This document shows positions 15,101-23,114 of a stretch of 64,000 bases of DNA, piece after piece (position 1 is the first letter of the stretch; each line of letters begins with the position of its first letter). The notes under the pieces were generated by a model, which had not been told where the DNA came from, made no database searches, and saw only the letters and a program-made list of their open reading frames with translations. The DNA is from Prevotella amnii DSM 23384 = JCM 14753 (lineage in GTDB: Bacteria > Bacteroidota > Bacteroidia > Bacteroidales > Bacteroidaceae), in NCBI RefSeq assembly GCF_000378745.1, contig NZ_KB905267.1, forward strand, positions 1 through 64,000, read 5' to 3'. Position numbers and translations under genes: made by a program.

Positions 15101-15907
15101 TCGCGTTTTAAACCATTCTTGTTTAGAATAGCGCATACGCTTAGGGTCGTCTAAATCGTCATTGGTGGAAAGACAAAGCAAATGGTCGTGTGCTTCAGCT
15201 GTTTCCTTATCCTCAAAATGGCAATCATTAGTACAAACGAGCTTAATATTGTAGTCTTTAGCAAACTGCATTAATACCCTGTTCACTTGTTGTTGCAGAG
15301 GGAAAGCCTCACGATTAGCTATTAAATTAGGGTCAGTTACTTCGTGGCGTTGAAGCTCAAGGTAAAAATCGTCTCCAAATAGTTTCTTATACCATAAGCA
15401 CGCTTCACGTGCTCCCTCAATGTCTCCTTTTCTTATTTTAGAGGGTATCTCGCCAGCCAGACAAGCAGAACAAATGATAAGGTCTTCATGATATTTTTCT
15501 AATTGTTCTTTATCTGTTCTCGGACGATAATAATAGCCATCGACCCAAGATTTAGATACTAATTTTATTAGATTTTTATATCCATTATAGTTTTTTGCTA
15601 ACACTATAAGATGATAACCAGAGTTGTCATGCATCTCTTTCACCTTATCAGTCAACTTACGACGAGCTACATACATCTCACAACCAAAGATGGGCTTAAA
15701 GGGCTCTTCACCTTTAGCTTTACGTTCCTTATTCTTTGTCGCGCAATAATCTGCAAACTCTTTAATACCAAACATTACTCCATGATCGGTAATAGCCATT
15801 CCTTTCATTCCATCATTTATAGCCTTATCGACAAGGTTACTAACCTTCGACTGACCATCAAGGATAGAATAGTGTGTGTGAACATGTAAATGTATATAAT
15901 CTTCCAT
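12182..15907 (-). CDS. dnaE: DNA polymerase III alpha subunit
   Basis: Replicative polymerase, 1241 residues. The PHP domain is at the N-terminus (HLHVHTHYSILDGQ from residue 6). The palm carries the catalytic aspartates in PDIDTDFDDDGR (residues 470-481). The fingers and tandem helix-hairpin-helix follow (LPTVFEDLIAMNALYRPGPM; FGLSAIKGIGTGAAENIV). The OB-fold is at about 1020-1100 (EEITFGGIVTKVKES). No 3'-5' exonuclease insertion is seen, so it is the DnaE and not the PolC type. Length is normal. Confidence 0.97.
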   Translation of the reverse strand: MEDYIHLHVHTHYSILDGQSKVSNLVDKAINDGMKGMAITDHGVMFGIKEFADYCATKNKERKAKGEEPFKPIFGCEMYVARRKLTDKVKEMHDNSGYHLIVLAKNYNGYKNLIKLVSKSWVDGYYYRPRTDKEQLEKYHEDLIICSACLAGEIPSKIRKGDIEGAREACLWYKKLFGDDFYLELQRHEVTDPNLIANREAFPLQQQVNRVLMQFAKDYNIKLVCTNDCHFEDKETAEAHDHLLCLSTNDDLDDPKRMRYSKQEWFKTREEMNQIFSDVPEALSNTIEILNKIEIYDINHGPIMPFFPIPEDFGTEAQWREKFSKEDLYHEFTSDENGENQLPEQEANKVIDRLGGYEKIYRIKFEADYLAKLAYDGACRLYGDPLPEEVNSRIRFELHVMKTMGFPGYFLIVQDFINAAENELGVMVGPGRGSAAGSVVAYCLGITKIDPLKYDLLFERFLNPDRVNLPDIDTDFDDDGRGKVLQWVMDKYGHEKCAHIITYSTMATKNSIKDVARVEKLPLERSNALCKAIPDRLPNGMKMNLKNAISCTPMLQEAMVSENERERNTIKYAKMLEGTIRGTGIHACGFIICRNPIDDWVPVSTATDPDFPDKKVPVTQYDGHVIETTGLIKMDFLGLKTLSELKEACKVIKQTTGKVIDIEKIPIDDALTYQLYQKGQTVGTFQFESAGMQKYLRELHPTVFEDLIAMNALYRPGPMDYIPDFIKRKNDPSLVQYDIPCMEKYLKDTYGITVYQEQVMLLSRQLANFTRGESDALRKAMGKKKKNIVDAMKPKFIKQGQENGHDPKILEKIWSDWEKFASYAFNKSHATCYSWVAYQTAYLKAHYPAEYMAALMTRRFSQITEITKLMEECKALKIETLGPDVNESQIGFGVNKHGEIRFGLSAIKGIGTGAAENIVKEREKNGPYKDIFNFIERVDLCSINRKVIESLAYSGGFDNLGPIKCREEYFGVNAKGEVFLDTLLRYGQLFQTAKAEAANSLFGGFDSVPVTRPAIPVTEKWATIEKLNKERELVGIYLSAHPLDEFAVVLNHLCNTHCSQIHRNADMTELAKTEEITFGGIVTKVKESFSQKTNKPYAFISIEDFEGTAEIALFGDDWIRWSGFLKESYTVYITAKCQQRYRYNTKLYSLNVQNVQQLYDVKNNRLERLTISVDASTLDENMINELSSVFAKHKGNTQLYFKLRNPNNESLLLHSKDTVVNLDRKLISVLDSYDDIEYKIN

Positions 15908-15929
15908 TAAACTTTCTGTTTTGCGCTTT

Positions 15930-15960
15930 CAAAGTTACGATGAAAACAGCAGATAGCAAA
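15930..15960 (-). promoter_or_regulatory. dnaE promoter
   Basis: Minus strand TTTG (15960-15957), 19 bases, TAACTTTG (15937-15930), 23 bases before the dnaE start codon. Confidence 0.65.
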
Positions 15961-15976
15961 ACTTAATTATTAAATA

Positions 15977-16008
15977 TTTGTTTGAATAATGAAAAAGACT
16001 TACCTTTG
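15977..16008 (+). promoter_or_regulatory. psd operon promoter
   Basis: TTTG at 15977-15980, 20 bases, TACCTTTG at 16001-16008, 27 bases before the psd ATG. It is back to back with the dnaE promoter. Confidence 0.7.
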
Positions 16009-16034
16009 CAAAGTATAAAATTACGTCTTCATAA

Positions 16035-16742
16035 ATGGGAAAAAGAATAAAGAAACTTAAGAAAATACGAATACATCACGAGGGTACTAATACCTTATTA
16101 TTTTCAGCTATTGCCCTTATCATAATAGCTTTAATTCTTTGGTTTGTAATTCCGTCCAAAGTTCCATTTGGTATATTTGTAATAGTCTTTGGAATAATAT
16201 TTGGTATTGTTTTAAACTTTTATCGTTGTCCTATCAGATATTTTGATTCTGAAGATACTCAGGGCATAGTAGTAGCTCCTGCAGATGGTCATATCGTTGT
16301 TATAGAAGAAGTGAATGAGGATAAATATTTTCATGAAAAACGAATCATGGTATCTATTTTTATGAGCTTATTTAACGTACATGCTAATTGGTTTCCTGTT
16401 GATGGTGTCGTAAAATTTGTAAAACATTTTAATGGTAATTTTTATAAAGCATGGCTGCCAAAAGCGAGTGAAGAAAATGAGCATACAGATGTTATTATAA
16501 CTACTGCCGATGGGCAGGATATATTATGTCGCCAAATAGCTGGTGCCATGGCTCGTAGGGTAAAAACTTATGCAGTAAAAGGAGAAGAATGTTATATTGA
16601 TGAGCATCTCGGATTTATCAAGTTAGGTAGTCGTGTAGATTTATTCCTACCTGTTGATGCTGATATATGTGTAAAAATGGGGCAAAGCACAACAGGTGAT
16701 AAAACGGTTATAGCAAAATTAAAAACAAAGACTAAAGCTTAA
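16035..16742 (+). CDS. psd: Phosphatidylserine decarboxylase-related protein
   Basis: A 235-residue inner-membrane enzyme making phosphatidylethanolamine from phosphatidylserine. Two N-terminal hydrophobic segments (about 22-42 and 45-62) precede the catalytic part: [18 protein letters not shown], then [11 protein letters not shown], where self-cleavage between G198 and S199 creates the pyruvoyl group. This is the short form found in Bacteroidetes. The stop is one base before the pssA ATG, so psd and pssA form an operon that carries out the last two steps of the pathway. Confidence 0.93.
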   Translation: MGKRIKKLKKIRIHHEGTNTLLFSAIALIIIALILWFVIPSKVPFGIFVIVFGIIFGIVLNFYRCPIRYFDSEDTQGIVVAPADGHIVVIEEVNEDKYFHEKRIMVSIFMSLFNVHANWFPVDGVVKFVKHFNGNFYKAWLPKASEENEHTDVIITTADGQDILCRQIAGAMARRVKTYAVKGEECYIDEHLGFIKLGSRVDLFLPVDADICVKMGQSTTGDKTVIAKLKTKTKA

Positions 16743-16743
16743 A

Positions 16744-17454
16744 ATGAAAAAACATATACCAAACTGTATTACTTGTTGTAACCTAATATCAGGCTGCATA
16801 GCTATAGCATTTGCTGTTGTTAGTGACTTTCAATATGCTTTTATTTGGATTATTATAGGAGCAGTGTTCGATTTCTTCGATGGTATGGTGGCAAGGCTTT
16901 TGCATGTAAGTTCGCCTATAGGTAAAGAGCTCGACTCTCTTGCTGATGTAGTTACCTTTGGTGTGGCTCCCTCTACAATAGTGTTTTCTCAACTTGGTAT
17001 TATGACATATCCATCTTTTTGTGAGCCCTTAAGAGATTATCTACCTTTCATAGCTTTTATAATGGCAGCATTCTCTGGCTTGAGATTAGCTAAATTTAAT
17101 CTTGATGAGAGGCAGACTTTAGGTTTTATAGGATTGCCTACTCCTGCTAATGCCTTGTTTTGGGGATCATTAATATTAGGAGTAGGGGATAAGCTTGATA
17201 GTTATCCGGTGGCTTTATTCTTTATATTAGCAGGGATACTGGTAAGCTCATATCTTTTGGTAGCTGAGATTCCTATGTTTGCTTTAAAATTTAAGCAATG
17301 GAAATGGAAAGGAAACGAAATAAAATTCATCTTTTTATTAACTTGCTTACCTTTGTTACTTATTTTTGGTATAACAGCTTTTGCTATAATAATAGCTTGG
17401 TATGTTGTTTTATCAGTAATAGTAATGAAAAAAGAAAAATCTAATATCGGCTAG
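16744..17454 (+). CDS. pssA: CDP-diacylglycerol-serine O-phosphatidyltransferase
   Basis: A 236-residue integral membrane enzyme condensing CDP-diacylglycerol with serine to phosphatidylserine, the substrate of the upstream decarboxylase. The CDP-alcohol phosphotransferase motif is complete: D46-G47-x2-A50-R51-x8-G60-x3-D64-x3-D68. About seven hydrophobic segments are visible. It starts one base after psd and is followed 12 bases later by the DUF4834 gene. Confidence 0.95.
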   Translation: MKKHIPNCITCCNLISGCIAIAFAVVSDFQYAFIWIIIGAVFDFFDGMVARLLHVSSPIGKELDSLADVVTFGVAPSTIVFSQLGIMTYPSFCEPLRDYLPFIAFIMAAFSGLRLAKFNLDERQTLGFIGLPTPANALFWGSLILGVGDKLDSYPVALFFILAGILVSSYLLVAEIPMFALKFKQWKWKGNEIKFIFLLTCLPLLLIFGITAFAIIIAWYVVLSVIVMKKEKSNIG

Positions 17455-17466
17455 ATATTATATATT

Positions 17467-17736
17467 ATGATATCTTTTTTAAAATTAGCTCTGTTACTTT
17501 TTATCGTTCTATTCATTGCTTTAGTATGGATTATTTATAGTTTCTATAAGCAAGTGCGTAAAAATGCTCAGCGATTTGGCTTTTTTACCCAACATGCTAA
17601 TCCCAAACGTGAAGGAGAAGAAACTATAATAGATAAAAGATCTATGGAACAACGTACAAAGAAGGTGATAAAAGACAATGAGGGAGAATATGTTAATTTT
17701 ACAGAAACTAATAATCCGTCAAATACCTCTTTATAA
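17467..17736 (+). CDS. DUF4834 family protein
   Basis: An 89-residue protein: a membrane helix at residues 5-27 (LKLALLLFIVLFIALVWIIY), then a basic and acidic soluble tail with DKRSMEQRTKKVIKDNEGEYVNF. This layout and the position after pssA fit DUF4834, a Bacteroidetes family of unknown role. Third gene of the psd-pssA operon, 12 bases after pssA. Confidence 0.8.
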   Translation: MISFLKLALLLFIVLFIALVWIIYSFYKQVRKNAQRFGFFTQHANPKREGEETIIDKRSMEQRTKKVIKDNEGEYVNFTETNNPSNTSL

Positions 17737-17959
17737 AAAAAAATTATAGAAAAGAAATGAAGGGTTATATGAGTTAGCTATAATTACCTATCTATCTATT
17801 ATATAAACAAACCGTTTTCATACACCAATAAAACAAGATATTTACTCACAAAGCACACCTACTTACTATTTCTTTAAAGGCTTATATCTTTATGCCAATA
17901 ATATAAATGGCGCGTATGACGAAAAACGTTTATGTTGTAGACTGTGTGTTATGTAAATC

Positions 17960-18451
17960 CTAATCTATCTTATTTATTTTTGTAGGCTCTGTTTTCTCAA
18001 TCTTTGTCGTTGGCTTAGTAGGTACAGATTGTTTAGATGATGATTCTGCTTTTGAAGGAGTTATTGTAGAAGATTGAGGCACCTCAGGTACTGGTCCTAT
18101 CTCTGGAGCAGGAAGAGGGAGAGGATCTTTGTGGTCAGAGTCCTTCTTTTTATTTTTATTATCTGCTTGTTTCACCCTATTATTTATATCCCCATCTGTA
18201 GTAGATGACGCATTTGTAGTTTCACTTTTGCTCTTTTTCTTTGAGTTGCTCCATAAATAATCACCAACTATATCTATGGTATCATGTGAAACTTTATCTT
18301 GCATTTCTGTCTGTGTATCTTCTTCTGTAATATTACTTTTCTTGCCTATATCTACGATGAAGTTATAAGCTATTCCTAAAAATAAAATTATAGCTATAAT
18401 GCATATTATTCTAAATGGTAGACTTTTCGTAAATTTATTTTTCCTTGCCAT
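17960..18451 (-). CDS. Single-pass membrane protein with disordered tail
   Basis: A 163-residue hypothetical. A basic N-terminus (MARKNKFTKSLPF) is followed by one membrane helix at about 14-32 (IICIIAIILFLGIAYNFIV). The rest is low-complexity, rich in Ser, Thr, Lys, Asp and Pro, with a PLPLPAPEIGPVPEVP stretch. The shape recalls TonB-like or other periplasm-spanning proteins, but there is no TonB C-terminal domain. Function unknown; stand-alone gene with a TATCTTTG element about 59 bases upstream. Confidence 0.7.
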   Translation of the reverse strand: MARKNKFTKSLPFRIICIIAIILFLGIAYNFIVDIGKKSNITEEDTQTEMQDKVSHDTIDIVGDYLWSNSKKKSKSETTNASSTTDGDINNRVKQADNKNKKKDSDHKDPLPLPAPEIGPVPEVPQSSTITPSKAESSSKQSVPTKPTTKIEKTEPTKINKID

Positions 18452-18509
18452 AAATTTGTTATAAATATTACTACATCTAATGTGAATTAAACCTTTTCAT
18501 TTAGTAGTA

Positions 18510-18517
18510 CAAAGATA
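18510..18517 (-). promoter_or_regulatory. -7 element for the gene at 17960-18451
   Basis: TATCTTTG on the minus strand, 58 bases before the start codon. No TTTG at the usual -33 distance. Confidence 0.4.
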
Positions 18518-18698
18518 AGCATTTATATGTAAAGTGGATAATTTATCTTAAAAGAAATGCTATAGCAGATTCAACTCCAAACTGACGTTCACTCATCATG
18601 ATAGGCTATGGCTTAAGATGTTTTTCTTTTAATTTACTATTATCGCAGTCTTTAGACTCGTTATAAAAATGAACTTTCACATGAGCAATAATAAAATA

Positions 18699-20042
18699 CT
18701 ATTCCTTTATACGAATAAAGGCATTAGCTAAGATGGCTGTTAAACCACCTGTGGTAATACCGCTGGAGAAAATATTATGAATAACATCAGGCATTTTGTC
18801 AAGAATGTTAGGTACAAGCTCCACGCTCAATCCCATAGCAAAGCTAATAGCTATGACCAGAACAGACTTACGGTTGATCTCTGTAGAAGATATAATGCGC
18901 ACACCTGCAGCAGCTACTGTACCAAACATTAACAAAGTAGCACCTCCCAACACGCAGTCAGGAATTAATGAAAAGACAATACCTATTACGGGAAATAATC
19001 CAAGAATTACTAATGCAGCTGCTATGAAATAACCAATATAACGACTTGCTACACCTGTAAGCTGTATCATTCCGTTGTTTTGTGCAAAGATAGAGTTTGG
19101 AAAGCTGTTAAAGATAGCAGCTAACATAGAATTGAAGCCATCTGCTAATATACCTCCTCGTGCACGTTTCATAAAGACATTGCCTTCTACAGGTTGTCCC
19201 GAAATAAGCGAATTGGCTGTAATATCTCCAAAAGCCTCTACTGCAGTAACAAGGTAGATAAGTCCTATAGCTATGATAGTGCCTAAATCGAAGCGTAAAC
19301 CATACTTAAATGGTACGGGAAGATAAAAAGAAGTAGACTCTGTCAATGTACTAAAATCTATCATGCCCCAAAAATAAGCTACTAAGCAGCCTATAATTAA
19401 ACCAAGCACAATAGACCCCATTCGCAAGAAGCGATTCTTAGAACGATTAAAAAAGATAATACTTACTAATACTAAAAGAGCTATGCTAAGATTTTGAATA
19501 GAGCCAAAGGTACCTTTACTCATAGCACCTTGGCCTCCTCCACATGATGTGATACCAGCTTTTATCAAACACAGACCTATTAAAGTAACGACAATACCTG
19601 ATACTAAAGGAGTAATTATCTTGCGGGTATAGGGTAGTATCCTACTTACGACCATTTCAACTACTGACGAAACAAGGCACGCACCAAAAATATAACTTAA
19701 ACCCACTTCTACATTCATCTTTCCACCTACCATACCTAACATTCCTGCTCCTATGATAGGACTAATAAATGAAAAAGAAGTACCCTGAATGCATAGTAAC
19801 CCTGCTCCTATAGGGCCAATGGTATGACATTGGATAAACGTCGCTATACCTGATACAAATAAAGACATTGACACCATAAAAGCAGTAGTATTTATATCAA
19901 ACTGTAAAGCAGAACTAATAATAAGAGGTGGTGTTATGATAGCCACAAAGATTGCTAATAAATGCTGCATAGCAGCAAAGAGAGATTCACGAAATGGAGG
20001 ACGATCATTAAGTCCATAGATAAGTTCTTTCTTTTCTTCCAT
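18699..20042 (-). CDS. Xanthine/uracil (NCS2) permease
   Basis: A 447-residue inner-membrane nucleobase:cation symporter with 12 or more hydrophobic segments. The NAT-family signature Q-N-x-G-x4-T is at 321-329 (QNNGMIQLT), and the conserved acidic residue in TAVEAFGDITAN is E269. The QNN variant and the adjacent xpt point to xanthine or related purines as substrate. It follows xpt by 108 bases on the same strand, with a stem-loop between that may reduce its expression relative to xpt. Confidence 0.9.
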   Translation of the reverse strand: MEEKKELIYGLNDRPPFRESLFAAMQHLLAIFVAIITPPLIISSALQFDINTTAFMVSMSLFVSGIATFIQCHTIGPIGAGLLCIQGTSFSFISPIIGAGMLGMVGGKMNVEVGLSYIFGACLVSSVVEMVVSRILPYTRKIITPLVSGIVVTLIGLCLIKAGITSCGGGQGAMSKGTFGSIQNLSIALLVLVSIIFFNRSKNRFLRMGSIVLGLIIGCLVAYFWGMIDFSTLTESTSFYLPVPFKYGLRFDLGTIIAIGLIYLVTAVEAFGDITANSLISGQPVEGNVFMKRARGGILADGFNSMLAAIFNSFPNSIFAQNNGMIQLTGVASRYIGYFIAAALVILGLFPVIGIVFSLIPDCVLGGATLLMFGTVAAAGVRIISSTEINRKSVLVIAISFAMGLSVELVPNILDKMPDVIHNIFSSGITTGGLTAILANAFIRIKE

Positions 20043-20108
20043 AACATAAAGTAAATTTATTCTTTTATACTTGTCTTATAATATATCTTAATTATAAAAA
20101 TATATATG

Positions 20109-20142
20109 TAAAGAGGTGAACTTTAATAAGCCCACCTCTTTA
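20109..20142 (-). terminator. Stem-loop between xpt and the permease
   Basis: Ten-base-pair stem TAAAGAGGTG/CACCTCTTTA with a 14-base loop, 9 bases after the xpt stop. Only a weak T run follows, so partial termination or 3'-end protection is likelier than a full stop. Confidence 0.5.
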
Positions 20143-20150
20143 TGTTTTAA

Positions 20151-20720
20151 TTATCTCCTCAATTTTATTTTACAGTTTTCAAGCGATTCTATAATAGCTA
20201 AACTCTCACAGCGAACTCCTGCTTTTTCTATTATACTTCTGCCATGCTGGAACGCCTTTTCTATAATAAACCCCATGCCCACTAGCTCAGCACCTGCTTG
20301 AGCACATAAGTCTATTATTCCTTTTGCAGCATTACCATAAGCGAGGAAATCATCTACAAATAAAACCTTATCTTCTTTTGTAAGATATTCTTTTGATATA
20401 ACAATGTTATACTCTCTTTGCTTAGTAAACGAAAAAACTTTAGTAATAAGCATATCATTCATAGTAGAAGGTGTTTTCTTCTTAGCAAAAACAACGGGTA
20501 GATCGAGTAAAAATCCCATCATTATAGCAGGTGCAATACCACTTGCTTCTATGGTTATAATCTTGTTAATTTCTGTAGATGCATATCTACGGATAAATTC
20601 TACAGCTATTTGTTTCATCAAGTTAGGATCCATTTGATGATTGATAAACTTATCTACCTTAAGAATACCACCTTCAAAACATTTACCCTCTTTTAGAATA
20701 CGCTCACATAAAACTTTCAT
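20151..20720 (-). CDS. xpt: Xanthine phosphoribosyltransferase
   Basis: A 189-residue cytoplasmic enzyme converting xanthine and PRPP to XMP. The PRPP-binding motif [12 protein letters not shown] lies at 119-130, and the N-terminal part ([29 protein letters not shown]) is typical of Bacillus-type Xpt. The next gene downstream is a matching permease, which makes a purine salvage unit. No purine riboswitch core was found in the 100-base leader; a TAAATTTG element at 20805-20812 may be the promoter. Confidence 0.95.
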   Translation of the reverse strand: MKVLCERILKEGKCFEGGILKVDKFINHQMDPNLMKQIAVEFIRRYASTEINKIITIEASGIAPAIMMGFLLDLPVVFAKKKTPSTMNDMLITKVFSFTKQREYNIVISKEYLTKEDKVLFVDDFLAYGNAAKGIIDLCAQAGAELVGMGFIIEKAFQHGRSIIEKAGVRCESLAIIESLENCKIKLRR

Positions 20721-20804
20721 TATTACAATTAATTTTCAATACTTAATAAAAAAAGAAATGAAAAGAAAATATTTATTCACTCTCACTCCATAATTAATTG
20801 CATG

Positions 20805-20812
20805 CAAATTTA
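20805..20812 (-). promoter_or_regulatory. Possible xpt promoter
   Basis: TAAATTTG on the minus strand, 84 bases before xpt. There is no convincing -33 box. Confidence 0.35.
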
Positions 20813-21078
20813 CTAAAAATAACATATATAAAAAGAATAGTTTTGCTTTTTTATTAAGACAAGAATGAGAAATTTTCTGATAGTCTTATGTCAAGGATTT
20901 AAAAAGTATTATCCTAAAAATTATATTGCTGTTTGGTAAAAAAGATTATCATTTAAAAAATAAAAAAAAAGGCTTGGTTGTTTTGCTAAAAAAATATTTA
21001 CTTGTAAGTGAAAATATAACAAATTTTTATAAAGGAAGAAGGCATATAAAGATGAAAGCGTTTTTTATGATATGGTAT
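20813..21078. other. AT-rich gap between xpt and the candidate RNA
   Basis: No credible gene: open frames here are short and lack family features. Downstream of the candidate small RNA the sequence is rich in A and T runs. Confidence 0.5.
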
Positions 21079-21117
21079 AAAATAAAAGAAGCAGTGTCCT
21101 TCACAGGTGACCGCTTC
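21079..21117 (-). terminator. Terminator of the candidate small RNA
   Basis: Stem-loop 21117-21088 with a GNRA-like GTGA loop and TTTTATTTT after it on the minus strand. Confidence 0.55.
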
Positions 21118-21168
21118 AATTTCAAATAGGTATTAGTTTTGTAAGGTAAAAAGATTGTTTTCAGGATA
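21080..21168 (-). ncRNA. Candidate small RNA downstream of ruvC
   Basis: A full promoter (21175-21206, minus strand) would start a transcript near 21168. About 50 bases on, a stem-loop at 21117-21088 (GAAGC pairing with GCTTC, inner GG/CC pairs, GTGA loop) is followed by TTTTATTTT, an intrinsic terminator. The roughly 88-nt unit has no start codon with a useful frame and lies in a 470-base gap. It could be a trans-acting RNA or a short leader. Not recognised as SRP RNA, 6S RNA or tmRNA. Confidence 0.5.
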
Positions 21169-21174
21169 ACGCTG

Positions 21175-21206
21175 CAAAGGTAGGGATAATCTTTTAACCT
21201 TGCAAA
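21175..21206 (-). promoter_or_regulatory. Orphan promoter, minus strand
   Basis: TTTG (21206-21203), 20 bases, TACCTTTG (21182-21175): an ideal promoter overlapping the 3' end of ruvC, with no gene immediately downstream on that strand. Confidence 0.6.
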
Positions 21207-21775
21207 ACTTTTTTCTTGTTTTTTTGTATAAAATCTTTCCATGAGCCATAATGTTTAGCATCAGTTTCAGGGCAATTACTTTGTAAAAAATGACAGTAGG
21301 CTGCACCTACAGCGTCAGTGGCATCCATAAAATGGGGCATTTGGTCATCTCTTAAATGTAATAATTTTTGTAACATATTAGCAACTTGTTCTTTAGAAGC
21401 AGCACCGTTGCCAGTAATAGCCATTTTTATCTTCAGTGGAGCATATTCATGTATTGGTATATCATGATGTATAGCAGCAGCAATGGCAACACCTTGGGCA
21501 CGACCAAGTTTGAGCATAGATTGCACATTTTTACCAAAGAAAGGTGCTTCTATGGCTAACTCATCAGGTAGGTATTCTTCAATAATCCCTGTTACGCGGT
21601 CGAAGATTTTTCCTAAGCGTAAATATATATCTTTTTCTTTACGCATATCTATAATACCCATAACAATCAGGTTTGCTTTGTTACCTACAGCGCGGAGTAA
21701 ACCATATCCCATAACATTAGTGCCAGGGTCTATGCCTAAAATGATTTTTTCTGTTTTTGAAGTAGGAGAAAGCAT
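21194..21775 (-). CDS. ruvC: Holliday junction resolvase RuvC
   Basis: A 193-residue endonuclease that resolves Holliday junctions with RuvAB. The catalytic acids are visible: D16 ([13 protein letters not shown]), E76 (LAIEAPFF), D151 and D154 ([10 protein letters not shown]). Cytoplasmic. Last gene of an rsmG, MBL hydrolase, ruvC run on one strand; it starts 5 bases after the MBL stop. A promoter for another transcript overlaps its final codons. Confidence 0.96.
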   Translation of the reverse strand: MLSPTSKTEKIILGIDPGTNVMGYGLLRAVGNKANLIVMGIIDMRKEKDIYLRLGKIFDRVTGIIEEYLPDELAIEAPFFGKNVQSMLKLGRAQGVAIAAAIHHDIPIHEYAPLKIKMAITGNGAASKEQVANMLQKLLHLRDDQMPHFMDATDAVGAAYCHFLQSNCPETDAKHYGSWKDFIQKNKKKVLQG

Positions 21776-21780
21776 CTATT

Positions 21781-22425
21781 TTATCTATCTAAATAAAGAT
21801 TATGGGCAACCTCGTAACCTATAGTGGAGCAATCGCCATGGCCTGGGTATATGATAGTTTCGTCAGGTAATTGTGCTAATAAGCGTAACGAACTTACCAT
21901 TTGAAACATACTGCCTCCAGGAAAATCTGTTCTTCCTATACTCCTTTTGAATAAAGTATCTCCAGTAAAAAGTAAGTGTTCTTTTTCGCAATAGTAACAT
22001 ACTGAGCCATTGGAGTGGCCAGGAGTAGCTATAGTTTTTAAAGAATGTGTCCCAAACTTGATGATGGTATTATTTTTTATACAATAATTGGTTTCGGGCA
22101 AATCGTAATTCAATGTTATACCAAAGATTGTTGAAGCAGCATTTTGAGGATTTTCCATCCAAGTGCGATCCCCTTCATGTGCTTCTGGCTTGAGCCCGTA
22201 TGTTTCAAATATTGTGTTATCACCTAAATGGTGGTCAAGATGTCCATGCGTAGAAAGCAGATGAACAGGTTTTAATTTTTCCTCTTGTATATATTTTATA
22301 ATCTTATTTCGCTCTTCGCTACGATAAGCACCACAATCAATAATAACACATTCTTTAGTTTCATCGCTTACAACAAAACAATTCTCTGCTAACATATTAC
22401 ATGAAAAACATTCTACTTTGATCAT
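21781..22425 (-). CDS. MBL-fold metallo-hydrolase (glyoxalase II-like)
   Basis: A 214-residue cytoplasmic hydrolase. The zinc motif is H60-G-H62-L-D64-H65, with ATPGHSNGSVCYY and LFTGDTLFKRSIGRTDF supplying the further metal ligands, and a closing YPGHG. This is the GloB-like group acting on thioesters such as hydroxyacylglutathione analogues; the true substrate is unknown because Bacteroidetes often lack glutathione. It lies between rsmG and ruvC on the same strand. Confidence 0.9.
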   Translation of the reverse strand: MIKVECFSCNMLAENCFVVSDETKECVIIDCGAYRSEERNKIIKYIQEEKLKPVHLLSTHGHLDHHLGDNTIFETYGLKPEAHEGDRTWMENPQNAASTIFGITLNYDLPETNYCIKNNTIIKFGTHSLKTIATPGHSNGSVCYYCEKEHLLFTGDTLFKRSIGRTDFPGGSMFQMVSSLRLLAQLPDETIIYPGHGDCSTIGYEVAHNLYLDR

Positions 22426-22478
22426 AACATATCTCCCAAAATAAAGTATAATTTATATAGAACTTTTTAAAATAAAAT

Positions 22479-23105
22479 TTAACAAGGTAAATATAGAATA
22501 TATTTGTCCTTAAACCATTCTTCTTCAAACCATTGAGTAAGCTCTATCTGTTCTATAATTTTTTTAAATGATTTAGTTTCTTCTTTAAGATTTCCTCCTT
22601 TTAGTACTATAACACCATTGGGTAAAGCGTTGTGCTGCTCTTTGGAAATATTTTTCCTTACTATTTTTATCAAATTAGGTAATGGCATTACTGCTCGAGA
22701 TACGATAAAATCAAACTTATCTTTTTCTTCTTCTCCGCGCATGTGCATAGGAAGGATATTTCTTAGTTCTATATCTTTACCTATCTCTGTGGCTACTTTA
22801 ATCTTCTTACCAGTACCATCTATCATTTTAAAACTTACCTCAGGGAACAAAATAGCTAAAGGTATTCCGGGGAAACCTCCACCAGTGCCAAAGTCGAGAA
22901 TAGTGGTGCCAGCCTTAAAATGTATTAGCTTTGCTATAGCCATAGAGTGTAACACATGATGTTCATATAAGTTATCTATATCTTTACGAGAAATAATATT
23001 TATTTTAGCATTCCAATCTTGATACAGATCGTACAGCAAACTAAACTGTTTTATTTGTTTATCACTGAGATCCTTAAAATATTTTTTTATAATGTCTATT
23101 TGCAT
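22479..23105 (-). CDS. rsmG: 16S rRNA (guanine527-N7)-methyltransferase
   Basis: A 208-residue Rossmann-fold methyltransferase that uses SAM to modify G527 of 16S rRNA. The SAM motif ILDFGTGGGFPGIPLA begins at 69, and FIVSRAVMPLPNLI is the family block after it. N-terminal NIISRKDIDNLYEHHVLHS is also characteristic. First of three same-strand genes with the MBL hydrolase and ruvC. Loss of RsmG in other bacteria gives low-level streptomycin resistance. Confidence 0.95.
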   Translation of the reverse strand: MQIDIIKKYFKDLSDKQIKQFSLLYDLYQDWNAKINIISRKDIDNLYEHHVLHSMAIAKLIHFKAGTTILDFGTGGGFPGIPLAILFPEVSFKMIDGTGKKIKVATEIGKDIELRNILPMHMRGEEEKDKFDFIVSRAVMPLPNLIKIVRKNISKEQHNALPNGVIVLKGGNLKEETKSFKKIIEQIELTQWFEEEWFKDKYILYLPC

Positions 23106-23114
23106 AATAGTAAT

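Noticed and set aside
20721-20830. Purine riboswitch ahead of xpt
   Set aside because: No P1-P2-P3 arrangement with paired loops could be found in the AT-rich leader.
21080-21168. Bacterial SRP (4.5S) RNA
   Set aside because: The conserved GGAAGGAAGCA-type tip and the symmetric long hairpin are absent; only a short GAAGG resembles it by chance.
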